Shown here piece by piece: positions 16,553 to 26,155 of a DNA stretch of 64,000 nt. This DNA comes from Mangrovihabitans endophyticus (GTDB lineage: Bacteria; Actinomycetota; Actinomycetes; Mycobacteriales; Micromonosporaceae). The stretch spans positions 124,001 through 188,000 of the forward strand of contig NZ_BMMX01000002.1 in assembly GCF_014646155.1 (NCBI RefSeq), read 5' to 3'. Position 1 is the first letter of the stretch. Each line of letters opens with the position of its first letter. Made by a program: the position numbers and the translations under genes. The notes beneath the pieces are model-generated. The model was not told where the DNA came from, did not search any database, and worked only from the letters and a program-made list of their open reading frames with translations.

Positions 16553-19500
16553 ATGGTGGAGCGGCGGCCTCCGGTGTGTCTGGACGGCATGGTGGTGGTG
16601 CGGTCGGGTCGGTGGTTGTCGCCGGATCCAGCGGGTGTGCCGCCGGGGTGGGTGGTGCGGGCGTCCGCGGTGCGGGGCGTGGTGCAGGTCCATTTCGGGC
16701 CGGGGTCGCTGGGTGCGGTCGCGGTCAGGGATGCGTTGTGGCGTGAGGATCCGGGCGTGGTGGCCCGGATGGTGGAGGTGTTGGAGCCGGGGCAGGCCGC
16801 GACGATCAGTCTGGCCGAGGTGGTGGCGCGTACAGCGGTGCACGGGTTGTATGTGGATTTGCCGCGGCGGGCTGATCTGGTGGATGCGGCGGATGTGCGG
16901 TTGTTGCCGATTGATGGTCGGCATCGGGTTGTGTCGCCGGAGCGGGCCTCGGGGGTGCGGGTGCTGCCCGCCCGGCATCGGTTGCCGGGCGAGCCGTCGG
17001 CGTCTGGTGGGGGGCTGTTGTTTGCGCCGATGTCGGGGCAGATGCGTCTGCGTGCCGGAGGTGTGGAGGTGGGTCTTCCCGCCGCCGTCGTGCACCGGCG
17101 GCGGGATCTTCGTGCGGCGGCGCTCGCGGCGGCGGGTACCGCGGTGGTGCCGGGGGCATCGGTTGCGGCGTCCGGATACGCCGGATTATTGATGTTGCTG
17201 GACGGCGTCCGGGCCGGTGCGCTGTCGTCATTGACGGTGGGGACGGCAGAGGGGGGCACCGCCGAGTTCTTCGTTGTCGGCGCCCGTGACGGAGTCGCCG
17301 TGGTAGACCCGTCCGGGCAGCCTGTGCTCTTGCCGCTGCGCCCGGAGACCATCCGGCTGACGCCACTGACCTCCACCGTCGATTTCACCGCGGGCTCGGT
17401 GCGCGCCCTGGTCGGAGAGAAAGCAGCGGCGCTGCTAGCCGCCGCCCCGCCGGCCACCGACGCCGTCCCGGTCTGGTGCCTCGCCGTCGCCGCCGCCGTG
17501 CGCGACCTTCACTTCGATCACCAACCCCTGCACCCCGATCCGACCCGGCCCGACGCCACGGCCACCACCGACGATCACCTCACCCCGCACCCCCTGCACA
17601 GCCAGTGGGGACCGCCCCGCACCTGGCCGCCCGCCCGCGACTGGCACGACATCCACACCGCCATCGCCGCCGCCGACCGCAGCATCGCCTTCATCGCCGT
17701 GAACCGCCCCGACGCCGGACCGGCCACCGACGGCGGCACCGGCCACCTTTACATCGCCGTGAACACCGGTGACGGCACCGTCCAATGGATCAATCCCGAC
17801 ACCCCCCGCCGGCCCTACACGACGCACGACCAACCGCCCCTCGACGCCACTACCGATCTGCGCGCGCGCCTGTACACCGGCACCCGTCACGAGCGCCCCC
17901 TGCCCCCACCTACCACCACGCCGAACACCCACCTCCTCCCACCCGGCGCCCACCACTACGGCGGCCGGCGGCCGCAACCCCGGGACATCGAAGCTGCCAA
18001 CACCCAGATTCCCGCCGAGGTGCTGCACGAGTTCCGCACCGCGAACGACTCCTACATCCGGGGAGTCAAGCAGCCCCTCACCGACCTGATCCTGCGCCAC
18101 GCCACCGGTGACGGACGCATCCCCGGGGAGGTGATGTCGGCGGCCGTCGGCAGGGACCTCGGCTTCGCCGGGCGCATCATCAGAGCTCACCGGGCTGTGG
18201 GCGATGCCGCGAGCCTGGACCCGGAGCGGAAAAGGGCGCTCAAGGCTGCTTACGACGCTTCCGGCACCGGGCGGATGAGGGAATTCTTCGACCTGCTCAA
18301 CAGGCCGGACAACCGGGCCATCAGCAATGCGGCGCTGGGAAACATCTTCGGAACCATCGAAAATCAGGCTGCCAAGCTGCGGGCGGCTGCCGCCGCGTTC
18401 GAGGAGGGACTCACCGGGGCGGCCGATCTGCAACGCGCGTATTTCCGCCGGGATTATTTTCCCGCCGAACTCGCTGACGCACTCACCAGGCACCGAGCCG
18501 ACAACGTCAGCTACGCGCGGGTTGCCGCGGCTCTCTCCCTAACGCCGCGCGCAATCGAGTCTCTGTTCAGAGGTCTTCGGGCCCCTCAGCAGCACCCGGA
18601 CGGCACACGCAAATACCCGTGGCAGAAGACCAGGGTTCTCTCGGTCGCCGAGATCGCCCGGCTGCGCACCGCGTTGCGGGACCGCGGCCAGGACGTGCTC
18701 GAGATCGTCGACCAGTACCGTCGCGCCGGCGTCTCCGCCGCCAGGATCGCCGACGCCCTCGGGATCGCCAACACCGTGGTTCACGGGTGGTACCGCGCGC
18801 TGGCCTCGGCCGGGTACGACCGGCACGGCCGGTTGCTCGCCATCATCGACTCCCGACCGGGAAAGATCCGGCCACGGCACCCGGTGCTGGAGAGCTACGA
18901 CGGTGACGGCGAGGCGACCGTCGCCCATCTGCTCCCGGAACTGGCAGCCCAGTTCGGCGACGAACTCGGCCCGGCCGGCGGTGCGGCCCCCACCGCTCCC
19001 ACCGACGTCTTCGACCCGTTCGGCGATGCGCACATCGACGACGACTACCGTGACTTCCTGCTGGCGCACATCGGCGACGACCCCCTGATCCAAGAGCCCG
19101 GCACCGAAACCGGGCACGACGTGGGCGTCGATGCGGTATCCGAGGTGGACTCGGATACCGCCATCGACCTTGACGCCCTCGATCAGACACCACCATGGCA
19201 GATCGCTGCCCAATACCCGGCCGGCTACGAGATCGAGACGGTCGGCAGCACCACCGTCGACGCCGCCGGGCTCGACAACTCGCTGCCGCTCGACGTCGTC
19301 GACCGCGTCACCGCCCTGGCGAGAACGTCCGACTGGGACGGCCTCATCGACCAGATCCACCGCCTGCCCGCCGGCGTCACCATCGCCGACGTCGCCGCCT
19401 GGACCGGCCTGGAAGAAGACTTCCTTCACCGGCTCACCACCGCGGACACCTATGTCGGCATGGTGCGTACCGGGACCGCTGCTCCCCGAGCCCTGGCCGA

Positions 19501-22500
19501 CGCCTTGCGGCTTCTCACCGAGCCCGGCCTGAGCGCTGAGCGACGGCAGCAGTACGACACCGGCCTGCGCAACGCCGCCACCGGCTACCGCGAGGCCGTT
19601 CACACCTACCTGCACACGGCTGGGGCCCAGGCCGCTGCGGCTCCCGAAACCGCCGCCGCCCGGGCCCTCTGGGACCACTTCACCACCGCGTCGCCCACCG
19701 TCGACCTGACCACCGTCGCCATCCTCTACGACCAGCTCCACCACCAACTGCAGCAGCTCGCCCGCCCCTCCGGCCCGCAGAATCCCCTCCCCTCCCTGCA
19801 CGCCCTGCTGACCGGCGGCGACCGGCCCGCCACCGAACATCTGCCACCGGGCACCCGATACCGCCTCGGCCGAGCGAGGATCACTTCCGAGGAAGCCCGG
19901 CAGCGGATTCCCGCCGGCCTCCTGGCGGATCTCTTCGACGCCGACCGCGAGTACGCCCTTGGAAACAAGGAGCCTCTCGAAGACCTCATCGTCGAGCACA
20001 CCATTCAGGCAGAGGTTCCGGTCGCCGCCGCGGTCATCTCGGCGGCCCTGCACCGCAACGCCGATTTCGCCTCCAGCATCGTTCGCAAGCACGTTGCGCA
20101 AGGCAAGGCCGAGAGCCTGGACGCGACGGGTCGAGAGGCGCTCAAAGCCGCGTACGCCAACGCCGGGAACGGGCGCATGGCCGACTTCTTCGGCCTTCTC
20201 AACACGCCGGACAACGCACGCAAGAACAGCGCCACGCTCGCCCATGTCATGGGAACCTCAGCCGTCGTCGTCGGCCACCTTCGAACGGCTTCCACTGCTT
20301 TTCAGCACGGTTACGACGGAGCCGCCGAACTGCAACGAGCCCATTTTCGACGGGAGTATTTTCCCGACGATTTCGCCGATGTGCTGCACCGGCAGAGGAG
20401 CGAGCTTGTCTCCTTCGCCCAGATGGGCGGGGTCCTCTCCGTCTCATTCGACGCGATCCGCGGCTGGCTCGTCAACGACCGGCAGCGGCAGTGGCCGGAC
20501 CGCACCCGCCGGTACCCGTGGCAGAGAAGCAGGCCGCTGAGCCTGGCGGAAGTCACCGGTCTGCGAGCCGCGTTCCGCAATCCGGTCGACAATCCGCTCA
20601 AACTCGTCGAACAACTCCGCCGGGCCGGCGTGACGAGCGAGACCATTTCCGCCGCCCTCGGGACCGAGGACTCCACCGTCACCCGGTGGTACGCGCAGAT
20701 CAAGGCGGCCGGGAAGCGGGGGCGCTACCCGCAACCAGGGGACTTCCGGATCGGCGGGGCCAGGATCAGGCACCCCGAGTTGGAGAGGTACTTCGGCGCC
20801 GGCGCGCCGACCGTGGAGAACCTCCTTCCCGAGCTGGCGGGACTTGCCGGCGCCGTGGTGCCGCAGGCCGACGACGCGGCCGCCGAGGACAGCTTCGAGT
20901 CCGGAATGGACATCGACGCGCTGGACCAGGAACCGCCGTGGCAGATCGCGGACCGGTACACGCCCGGCGACGACTTCGACATGACGGGCGCCGCCGTCGC
21001 GGACGACGACACCGAGCCCCTACCCCTCGACCTCGTCGACAACCTCACCGCCCTGGCCCGGACGTCGGACTGGGACGGCCTGGTCGACCAGATCCACCTG
21101 CTGCCCGGCACCATCACCCTCGCCGATGTCGCCGCCTGGACCGGCCTCGAAGAGGACTTCCTGCATCAGCTCACCGGCACCGATGTCTACGTCGGCATGG
21201 CTCGCATCGACACCGATGCCACCCCGGCAGCGCTCGCCGATGCTTGGGCGATGGTGGACGCCCATGCGTCCGATTCAGTGGCCGCGCAACGAATTCATGC
21301 GCATCTGCGCGCGGCCGTCCAACACCATCATGCTGCCGTCACGCGACAGCTCCGAGCCGTGGACGACCTGCTCGGCGACGCTCGTCACGGTTCCGGCACC
21401 CCTGCGGGCATCCAGTCCGCCGAGCGGGTCCGGCAGGCACGGCTCACCGCCCGCGAAGTATGGAACGCCTTCTCCCGTACGGCCGCTGCGTCCACCGCCG
21501 ATCTGAAGTCGCTCGCCGCCACCTACGATCAGGCGCACGCGGCGATGGACACGCTCGTCACCGAGCTCACTGAGTATGACGAGTCGCGCAACGCGAGCGT
21601 CGAGAATCCACTGCCGCGGGTCGACTACTTGATCAGCGGAAACATCGAGTCGCCGGTCGTCGAGGTACGGCGGGCGTCCACGTTGTTGTCCGACCTGTCG
21701 ATATCGCAATCGGTGAACGCGGATCTGCATGCTCTTGCAGCGACCAAGACCGTCCAGGCTCATACGCTGAAGGACGATCTCAAGAGGCTGGCTCGGCAGA
21801 GCTTCGCCCAGGATGTCGATGCGAAATTGACCATCGCCCTCGCCCAGGCGAAGGTCCGCCGCAGCATCGCAGAATTGGACTCCGCGCGGAGCCGGTACAA
21901 GCGTCCGGCCGGCCCGAGCCGGTCGCAGGCACGCGAGCAACTCGTCGAGGCCGTCGGCGACTTCAGTGTCGCCGCCGAAACGGTCGCCCGCGTCATGCAG
22001 AGATTGATCACGGACGCCGCGGTCAAAGCGGTTGTCGCGGGCCAGATGACGAAGGTCCGGGAACGCGTCGGCGTGGGGATGCAATACGTCGGGCTCGCCT
22101 TGGACATCGCCGCGAACGCCACTGCCTTCAGCGGTTTCGCCACCGCTCCGGCGGCTGCGGCGCTCATCGGCAGCGCCTCCGTGCAAGCAGCGTTGAAAGC
22201 CTGGGAGAAGTGGCAGCGTTCGGACTATCTGCGCCGGCACAGCACGGGCGAGGCGCTGGTGCGGATGGACGAGAATCCGGATCTGATCGCCGGCAGGCTC
22301 ATCGAGTCCTACAAGCAAGGTGTCGACCTGCTGCTGCGGGTCGCCGGCGCGGCCGGAGGCAGTCTGTGGCCCGCGTGGCCGTTGATCCCGCCCGCGGTGA
22401 ACGCAGCCATCTCCGCGTACCTGGACGCGCGTCTCGCCGAGGCCACCGAGCATCACCGCCTGGACGGCAGCACGGCCGCGGAGCGCCTCCGGGATTATGG

Positions 22501-24730
22501 TCGTGACGTCTGGGCAGGCATCGGGCCGACGATCCGGGCCAAGCTCACCGATCCGTCGTTTCTCAAGACCGTCATCGAACAGATCGCCGGCGAACCCGAT
22601 GCGTGGGGCATCGCCGAGCAACTGGTGGAAACCGTCGTCAAGCACATCGTCGACTTTCTCGTCGCGCTGGTGCCTCCGCACCCGACCCAGCGTATCGACG
22701 GCGACCATCTGCGCCGCCTGATCGAAGGCGTCGTCGATGTCGCGGCGAAAAGCGAACGGTTGTCCGTACCGACCACAGCAGCGCTGTCGGTCCCGGAGCA
22801 TCGCCCCCCGACGGTGGCCCCGATGGACGACGCCGGCCGACGGGTGGGTGAATACAAACGATACGAGGCCGGGGGTGCGTTGTCGTACGTCGCCGTTCAG
22901 CGCAACGACTCGCTGGTCTGGATGAGGCCGGGGTACCACAGTGGGCTCATTGCCGTGCGCGCCCATGAGTCGGCTTTCGTTCCGCAGGCGCGATGGCTGC
23001 ACCGTACGGTCGGTGCACGGCACTACGTCGATCCGGCCGTGGGTTATCCCGTCGCGGGCACGTGGCGCAAGCCGTGGGAGGCGCAGAACGTCTTCGTCTT
23101 CCGGCGGGACAGCGACGGCGGTGAGGAGTGGGCGCAAGCGTTCGCACCGACCTCGGGGGTGCACAGTGACGCGCTGAACATGACAGCGACGTTCTCGGTT
23201 CACCCCGACTGGCTGGTTCCGCATGTCTTCCGAGACGAGGCGACGCCGTTGGCCGTGGACATCGCGCCGGGTGGCGGGGTGCCTGCGAACGCTGCCGGCG
23301 ACTTGCGGGAGTTCGCCCGGTTCGTGCTGCAGATGGCCGGTCATGTTGCGCGGCAAACCCTCGATGGCGGCGCCTCCGGCGTTCCGGTTCGGGTGCGGGT
23401 CGAGGGCGGCGGCGAGAGCGGCCTGCGCCGGGCCGGTGCGGTCCGGGACCGGCTGATCGAGCTGGTGCGCGGCGAGCTGAACCGGATCCGGACTCGGCGC
23501 GGACTGCCAGACGGCGCCGTGCCGGACGTGGCCGCGATGTTTGCGGAGCCCACGAATCGGCTCGCCGGCCCGTCACGCGCGCCCGGCGAACGGGCAGGCG
23601 GTGCAGAAGCGACACCACGACGGCGGACATTCGCCTGGGTCGAGCGCACGGACGAGCACGGTTCCGACGGCCCGCCGGCCGGGCCGGAGCTCTACGCTTC
23701 GGTCACCGAGGATGACCTGCAGACGGCTCCGTCGTGGCTCATGTCGGCATTGGCCGGGCGAACCCGGCCGGTGGACAACCTCATCGTGCTCTCCGACGCG
23801 GAGAAGCCCCGAGCGCTGCCGCGAGGGCTGACGGACGCGGCGCAGCAGCGCACGGGGCAAACGGTGATCTATGTCGACCGGCGGCTCGGGCATGCGCTGA
23901 CGCCGGTGCTGTTGCGGGATCTGTCGGTGCTGCTGGCACAGCTCGGCGACGCGGGGGCGGTGCCGACGGTCGTGGTCGAGGGCGCGGCTCCGCCGGAATT
24001 GTCGGCGGTACTCGCCGGTGCGCCGCTGATCGATCAGATCCCCGCCGGGCTCGACATCCGTTTCGTGGCGCGCCGCTCGGTGGGCGACGAGCCCGTGGCG
24101 CAGGGTGAGGCCGCCGTCACGGCCGGGCTGCTGGACGCTGCCGCCCGGATGGCACGGTCCACCCCGGCCAGGGACCGGGTCAGTGAGGTGGTGGGCAGCG
24201 CCGCCTGGGCCGACGACGCGCACCAACAATGGCTGATCGCGCATTCCGCGTCATCCGTCCTGCGTACCCAGGCCGTGATGAACCGGCTGGCGGAGACGGT
24301 GGCGCGGGTTCCGCAGGCTCGCGCGCCACGGTTGTTGCTGTCGCAGTTCGACTTTTTCGGGACGTCGGTGGTGCCGGACTATGTGGCCGCCGATGACGAG
24401 CGGCGTCCGCGGGTGTTGTTCCGTGAGATGGCGCGTCGTCATGGCGAGGATCCGGGGGCGTCGTTGGGAGAGTTCGCGTCGTTGGTGGAGGCGACGGGGG
24501 CGGGAGCAGCGGAGCGGGACCGCGTTGGGCTGGATTTCACGGTGTGGGTGCTGGATCAGGTGGGGTTGATCCGGCAGGGCAGGTTCGGTGCGGTGGCGCG
24601 GTCGTATCCGAAGTCGAAGTCGGCGCAGGTGAAGCAGCAGATGGCGGAGGCGATCGGGGAGTTCGCGGCGGCGATGGACGACCATCAGGCCGAGTTGCGG
24701 GAGTTCGCCGCCATCGTCCTCGACTGCTGA
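16553..24730 (+). CDS. Giant 2725-residue protein: papain-like domain, duplicated HTH-bearing modules, helical C-terminus
   Basis: The ATG at 16553 follows AAGGGG. The N-terminal ~300 residues are beta-rich and unrecognised. Residues about 300-440 resemble a papain-like (Tox-PL type) peptidase or deamidase: Cys309 in VWCLAVAAAV opening a helix, His398 in TGHLYIAV, and Asn414/Asp416 in WINPDT, in the order Cys-His-Asp. Two large homologous modules follow (residues about 470-1100 and 1103-1696), each with two helix-turn-helix-like segments and a conserved ALDQxPPWQIA motif. After this come a charged helical stretch, a weakly hydrophobic segment near 1850-1880 (VGLALDIAANATAFSGFATAPAA) and a long C-terminal region with a basic tail. 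There is no signal peptide. A T7SS effector or contact-dependent factor fits the context, but the papain-like domain is N-terminal rather than at the usual C-terminal toxin position. It converges on eccD. Confidence 0.85.
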   Translation: MVERRPPVCLDGMVVVRSGRWLSPDPAGVPPGWVVRASAVRGVVQVHFGPGSLGAVAVRDALWREDPGVVARMVEVLEPGQAATISLAEVVARTAVHGLYVDLPRRADLVDAADVRLLPIDGRHRVVSPERASGVRVLPARHRLPGEPSASGGGLLFAPMSGQMRLRAGGVEVGLPAAVVHRRRDLRAAALAAAGTAVVPGASVAASGYAGLLMLLDGVRAGALSSLTVGTAEGGTAEFFVVGARDGVAVVDPSGQPVLLPLRPETIRLTPLTSTVDFTAGSVRALVGEKAAALLAAAPPATDAVPVWCLAVAAAVRDLHFDHQPLHPDPTRPDATATTDDHLTPHPLHSQWGPPRTWPPARDWHDIHTAIAAADRSIAFIAVNRPDAGPATDGGTGHLYIAVNTGDGTVQWINPDTPRRPYTTHDQPPLDATTDLRARLYTGTRHERPLPPPTTTPNTHLLPPGAHHYGGRRPQPRDIEAANTQIPAEVLHEFRTANDSYIRGVKQPLTDLILRHATGDGRIPGEVMSAAVGRDLGFAGRIIRAHRAVGDAASLDPERKRALKAAYDASGTGRMREFFDLLNRPDNRAISNAALGNIFGTIENQAAKLRAAAAAFEEGLTGAADLQRAYFRRDYFPAELADALTRHRADNVSYARVAAALSLTPRAIESLFRGLRAPQQHPDGTRKYPWQKTRVLSVAEIARLRTALRDRGQDVLEIVDQYRRAGVSAARIADALGIANTVVHGWYRALASAGYDRHGRLLAIIDSRPGKIRPRHPVLESYDGDGEATVAHLLPELAAQFGDELGPAGGAAPTAPTDVFDPFGDAHIDDDYRDFLLAHIGDDPLIQEPGTETGHDVGVDAVSEVDSDTAIDLDALDQTPPWQIAAQYPAGYEIETVGSTTVDAAGLDNSLPLDVVDRVTALARTSDWDGLIDQIHRLPAGVTIADVAAWTGLEEDFLHRLTTADTYVGMVRTGTAAPRALADALRLLTEPGLSAERRQQYDTGLRNAATGYREAVHTYLHTAGAQAAAAPETAAARALWDHFTTASPTVDLTTVAILYDQLHHQLQQLARPSGPQNPLPSLHALLTGGDRPATEHLPPGTRYRLGRARITSEEARQRIPAGLLADLFDADREYALGNKEPLEDLIVEHTIQAEVPVAAAVISAALHRNADFASSIVRKHVAQGKAESLDATGREALKAAYANAGNGRMADFFGLLNTPDNARKNSATLAHVMGTSAVVVGHLRTASTAFQHGYDGAAELQRAHFRREYFPDDFADVLHRQRSELVSFAQMGGVLSVSFDAIRGWLVNDRQRQWPDRTRRYPWQRSRPLSLAEVTGLRAAFRNPVDNPLKLVEQLRRAGVTSETISAALGTEDSTVTRWYAQIKAAGKRGRYPQPGDFRIGGARIRHPELERYFGAGAPTVENLLPELAGLAGAVVPQADDAAAEDSFESGMDIDALDQEPPWQIADRYTPGDDFDMTGAAVADDDTEPLPLDLVDNLTALARTSDWDGLVDQIHLLPGTITLADVAAWTGLEEDFLHQLTGTDVYVGMARIDTDATPAALADAWAMVDAHASDSVAAQRIHAHLRAAVQHHHAAVTRQLRAVDDLLGDARHGSGTPAGIQSAERVRQARLTAREVWNAFSRTAAASTADLKSLAATYDQAHAAMDTLVTELTEYDESRNASVENPLPRVDYLISGNIESPVVEVRRASTLLSDLSISQSVNADLHALAATKTVQAHTLKDDLKRLARQSFAQDVDAKLTIALAQAKVRRSIAELDSARSRYKRPAGPSRSQAREQLVEAVGDFSVAAETVARVMQRLITDAAVKAVVAGQMTKVRERVGVGMQYVGLALDIAANATAFSGFATAPAAAALIGSASVQAALKAWEKWQRSDYLRRHSTGEALVRMDENPDLIAGRLIESYKQGVDLLLRVAGAAGGSLWPAWPLIPPAVNAAISAYLDARLAEATEHHRLDGSTAAERLRDYGRDVWAGIGPTIRAKLTDPSFLKTVIEQIAGEPDAWGIAEQLVETVVKHIVDFLVALVPPHPTQRIDGDHLRRLIEGVVDVAAKSERLSVPTTAALSVPEHRPPTVAPMDDAGRRVGEYKRYEAGGALSYVAVQRNDSLVWMRPGYHSGLIAVRAHESAFVPQARWLHRTVGARHYVDPAVGYPVAGTWRKPWEAQNVFVFRRDSDGGEEWAQAFAPTSGVHSDALNMTATFSVHPDWLVPHVFRDEATPLAVDIAPGGGVPANAAGDLREFARFVLQMAGHVARQTLDGGASGVPVRVRVEGGGESGLRRAGAVRDRLIELVRGELNRIRTRRGLPDGAVPDVAAMFAEPTNRLAGPSRAPGERAGGAEATPRRRTFAWVERTDEHGSDGPPAGPELYASVTEDDLQTAPSWLMSALAGRTRPVDNLIVLSDAEKPRALPRGLTDAAQQRTGQTVIYVDRRLGHALTPVLLRDLSVLLAQLGDAGAVPTVVVEGAAPPELSAVLAGAPLIDQIPAGLDIRFVARRSVGDEPVAQGEAAVTAGLLDAAARMARSTPARDRVSEVVGSAAWADDAHQQWLIAHSASSVLRTQAVMNRLAETVARVPQARAPRLLLSQFDFFGTSVVPDYVAADDERRPRVLFREMARRHGEDPGASLGEFASLVEATGAGAAERDRVGLDFTVWVLDQVGLIRQGRFGAVARSYPKSKSAQVKQQMAEAIGEFAAAMDDHQAELREFAAIVLDC
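17961..21640 (+). repeat. Tandem duplication of a ~600-residue coding module inside the giant gene
   Basis: Two diverged copies lie head to tail, the first from about 17961 to 19830 and the second from about 19870 to 21640. Shared landmarks in the same order are IPAEVL/IPAGLL, ALKAAY, GRMREFFDLLN/GRMADFFGLLN, LQRAYFRRDYFP/LQRAHFRREYFP, the RKYPWQKTR/RRYPWQRSR core, two HTH-like stretches, ALDQ-x-PPWQIA and LARTSDWDGL followed by DVAAWTGLEEDFLH. The copies are clearly homologous but not identical at DNA level, so the duplication is old. Confidence 0.85.
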
Positions 24731-24732
24731 CC

Positions 24733-24749
24733 GCGGGAGGGCAACCCGC
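24733..24749. terminator. Weak hairpin between the convergent giant gene and eccD
   Basis: GCGGG and CCCGC flank a seven-base loop three bases after the giant gene's stop and ten bases before the eccD stop on the other strand. Only 29 bases separate the two convergent genes, so a shared terminator is expected here. The stem is short and there is no T-tract, so this is a guess. Confidence 0.3.
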
Positions 24750-24759
24750 CGGGCTCGGA

Positions 24760-26118
24760 TCAGAACAGCGTCCTGCCCACGCTGACGAGGTGAGCGAAGA
24801 CGCCGAAGACGCCGAGCGTCACCGGCGCGATCATCACGCTGGCCGCCACCCCGATGGGCTCCGCCCGGCTGCGGCGCCGCGGTCGCGGGCCGCCGCCGGA
24901 GTCCGCGGGCCCGGGCAGCAACACGGTCATCGCCACCCCGGCCCCGACGACGGACAGGCCAACCGCGAGCAGCAGGGTGTCACCGGGCGCTCCCCCGCCG
25001 AGCAGTTCGGCGGCGGCGACCAGGAGGCCGAGAATGCCGGCCATCGCCGCACCGCCGGAGGCCAGCAACTCGTTGGTGAACGCGGCCTGCCGAGCCCGGG
25101 CAAGCAGCGCAACGGTGACCACCGACGCAGCGGCGATCCCGAAGGGACGGCCGGACAACGCCAGCATGGGCAGTGTCACGGCCAGCGCGGCCGCCGGGCC
25201 GGTTATCACCACCGTGAGCATCCGGCTCGACTGGTCGACCAGCCGGCCGGTGGTGTCGGCGGCGGACGGCGTTGTCGGCAGGCGCGCACCCCAGGCGGTC
25301 ACCGTGGCGGCGAGGCGGCGGCTGAGCGCCAGCAGGCCGGTGCTCGCCGCCGCGACCAGGGCGGCGGTCTCGATCCGGTCCGCGGCCAGCCCGGCAGCGA
25401 GGGTGGCGACGAGTGCGGCGATCGCGCACGGGATCTCGACGGCGGCGAGGACCGTGGAGGGGGTGGCCGCGAGGGCCATCAGCACCGCGAAGTTGGCACC
25501 GGCTGTCAGCCCGATCCCACCGTAGGTGTCGCCGCCCAGCCCCTGGGCGACGAGCGCTCCGGCCGCCGCGAGGCAGGGCACGGAGGTGAGCGTCACCAGA
25601 TGCACCAGCACCTCGGGCACGCCGGTCTCACGCTGACGCAGACCCCAGGCGGCGCCGAGCATCGCCAGGCCGGCGATGATCAAGCTGATGGCGGAGCCGG
25701 TGCCGCCGTCGGCTCGCCACGCCGCGTATGCCGCCGCGATGGCGAGCCACACCAGGCCGAAGGCGATGACGACCGGGCCGGGGTGACCGCTGGCGCGGCG
25801 TTGCCGGGCCGTCTCGTCGGCCACGAACTCGTCCAGATCCTTGACCACGGGAGCATCGCCGGGTTCCCGGGCCGTGTCACGCAGGTAGAGCACATCACCA
25901 TCGACCACCCCGAGATCGCTGAGGCTGGCGTCCAACGGGAACGGCGGCGAGTCCGCCGCGGCCAGCGACCAGACCGGCGACATCGGCCCGGTTGGCTCAT
26001 GGCCGCAGAGTTCGGCCAGCCGAGGGGCATACTCACCGATCATCGTCCGGGACGGCACCGCGAGATCGACGCGTTTCCGGTCACCCACGACCGATATCCG
26101 GCTCAACTGGCTAGCCAT
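24760..26118 (-). CDS. eccD: Type VII secretion integral membrane protein EccD
   Basis: This 452-residue protein has the EccD layout. A ubiquitin-like (YukD) N-terminal domain of about 90 residues (SRISVVGDRKRVDLAVPS through LSDLGVVDGDVLYL) is followed by a linker and about eleven membrane spans: PGPVVIAFGLVWLAIAAAY, ISLIIAGLAMLGAAW, VHLVTLTSVPCLAAAGALV, further paired hydrophobic segments, and a last one ending in GVFGVFAHLV. In known ESX systems EccD forms the central membrane vestibule and its cytosolic domain bridges EccC. The ATG at 26118 has AAAGGCG upstream. It is the last gene of the minus-strand T7SS operon, 37 bases after eccC. Confidence 0.93.
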   Translation of the reverse strand: MASQLSRISVVGDRKRVDLAVPSRTMIGEYAPRLAELCGHEPTGPMSPVWSLAAADSPPFPLDASLSDLGVVDGDVLYLRDTAREPGDAPVVKDLDEFVADETARQRRASGHPGPVVIAFGLVWLAIAAAYAAWRADGGTGSAISLIIAGLAMLGAAWGLRQRETGVPEVLVHLVTLTSVPCLAAAGALVAQGLGGDTYGGIGLTAGANFAVLMALAATPSTVLAAVEIPCAIAALVATLAAGLAADRIETAALVAAASTGLLALSRRLAATVTAWGARLPTTPSAADTTGRLVDQSSRMLTVVITGPAAALAVTLPMLALSGRPFGIAAASVVTVALLARARQAAFTNELLASGGAAMAGILGLLVAAAELLGGGAPGDTLLLAVGLSVVGAGVAMTVLLPGPADSGGGPRPRRRSRAEPIGVAASVMIAPVTLGVFGVFAHLVSVGRTLF

Positions 26119-26155
26119 GGCGATCGCCTTTCGCGTTGGTCTGGTGCGGTCCGGT

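Noticed and set aside
18539-20245. 568-codon minus-strand frame inside the giant gene
   Set aside because: It lies wholly within the duplicated modules of the plus-strand protein, which are supported by homology between copies; the minus product is Gly/Val/Arg-rich and featureless.
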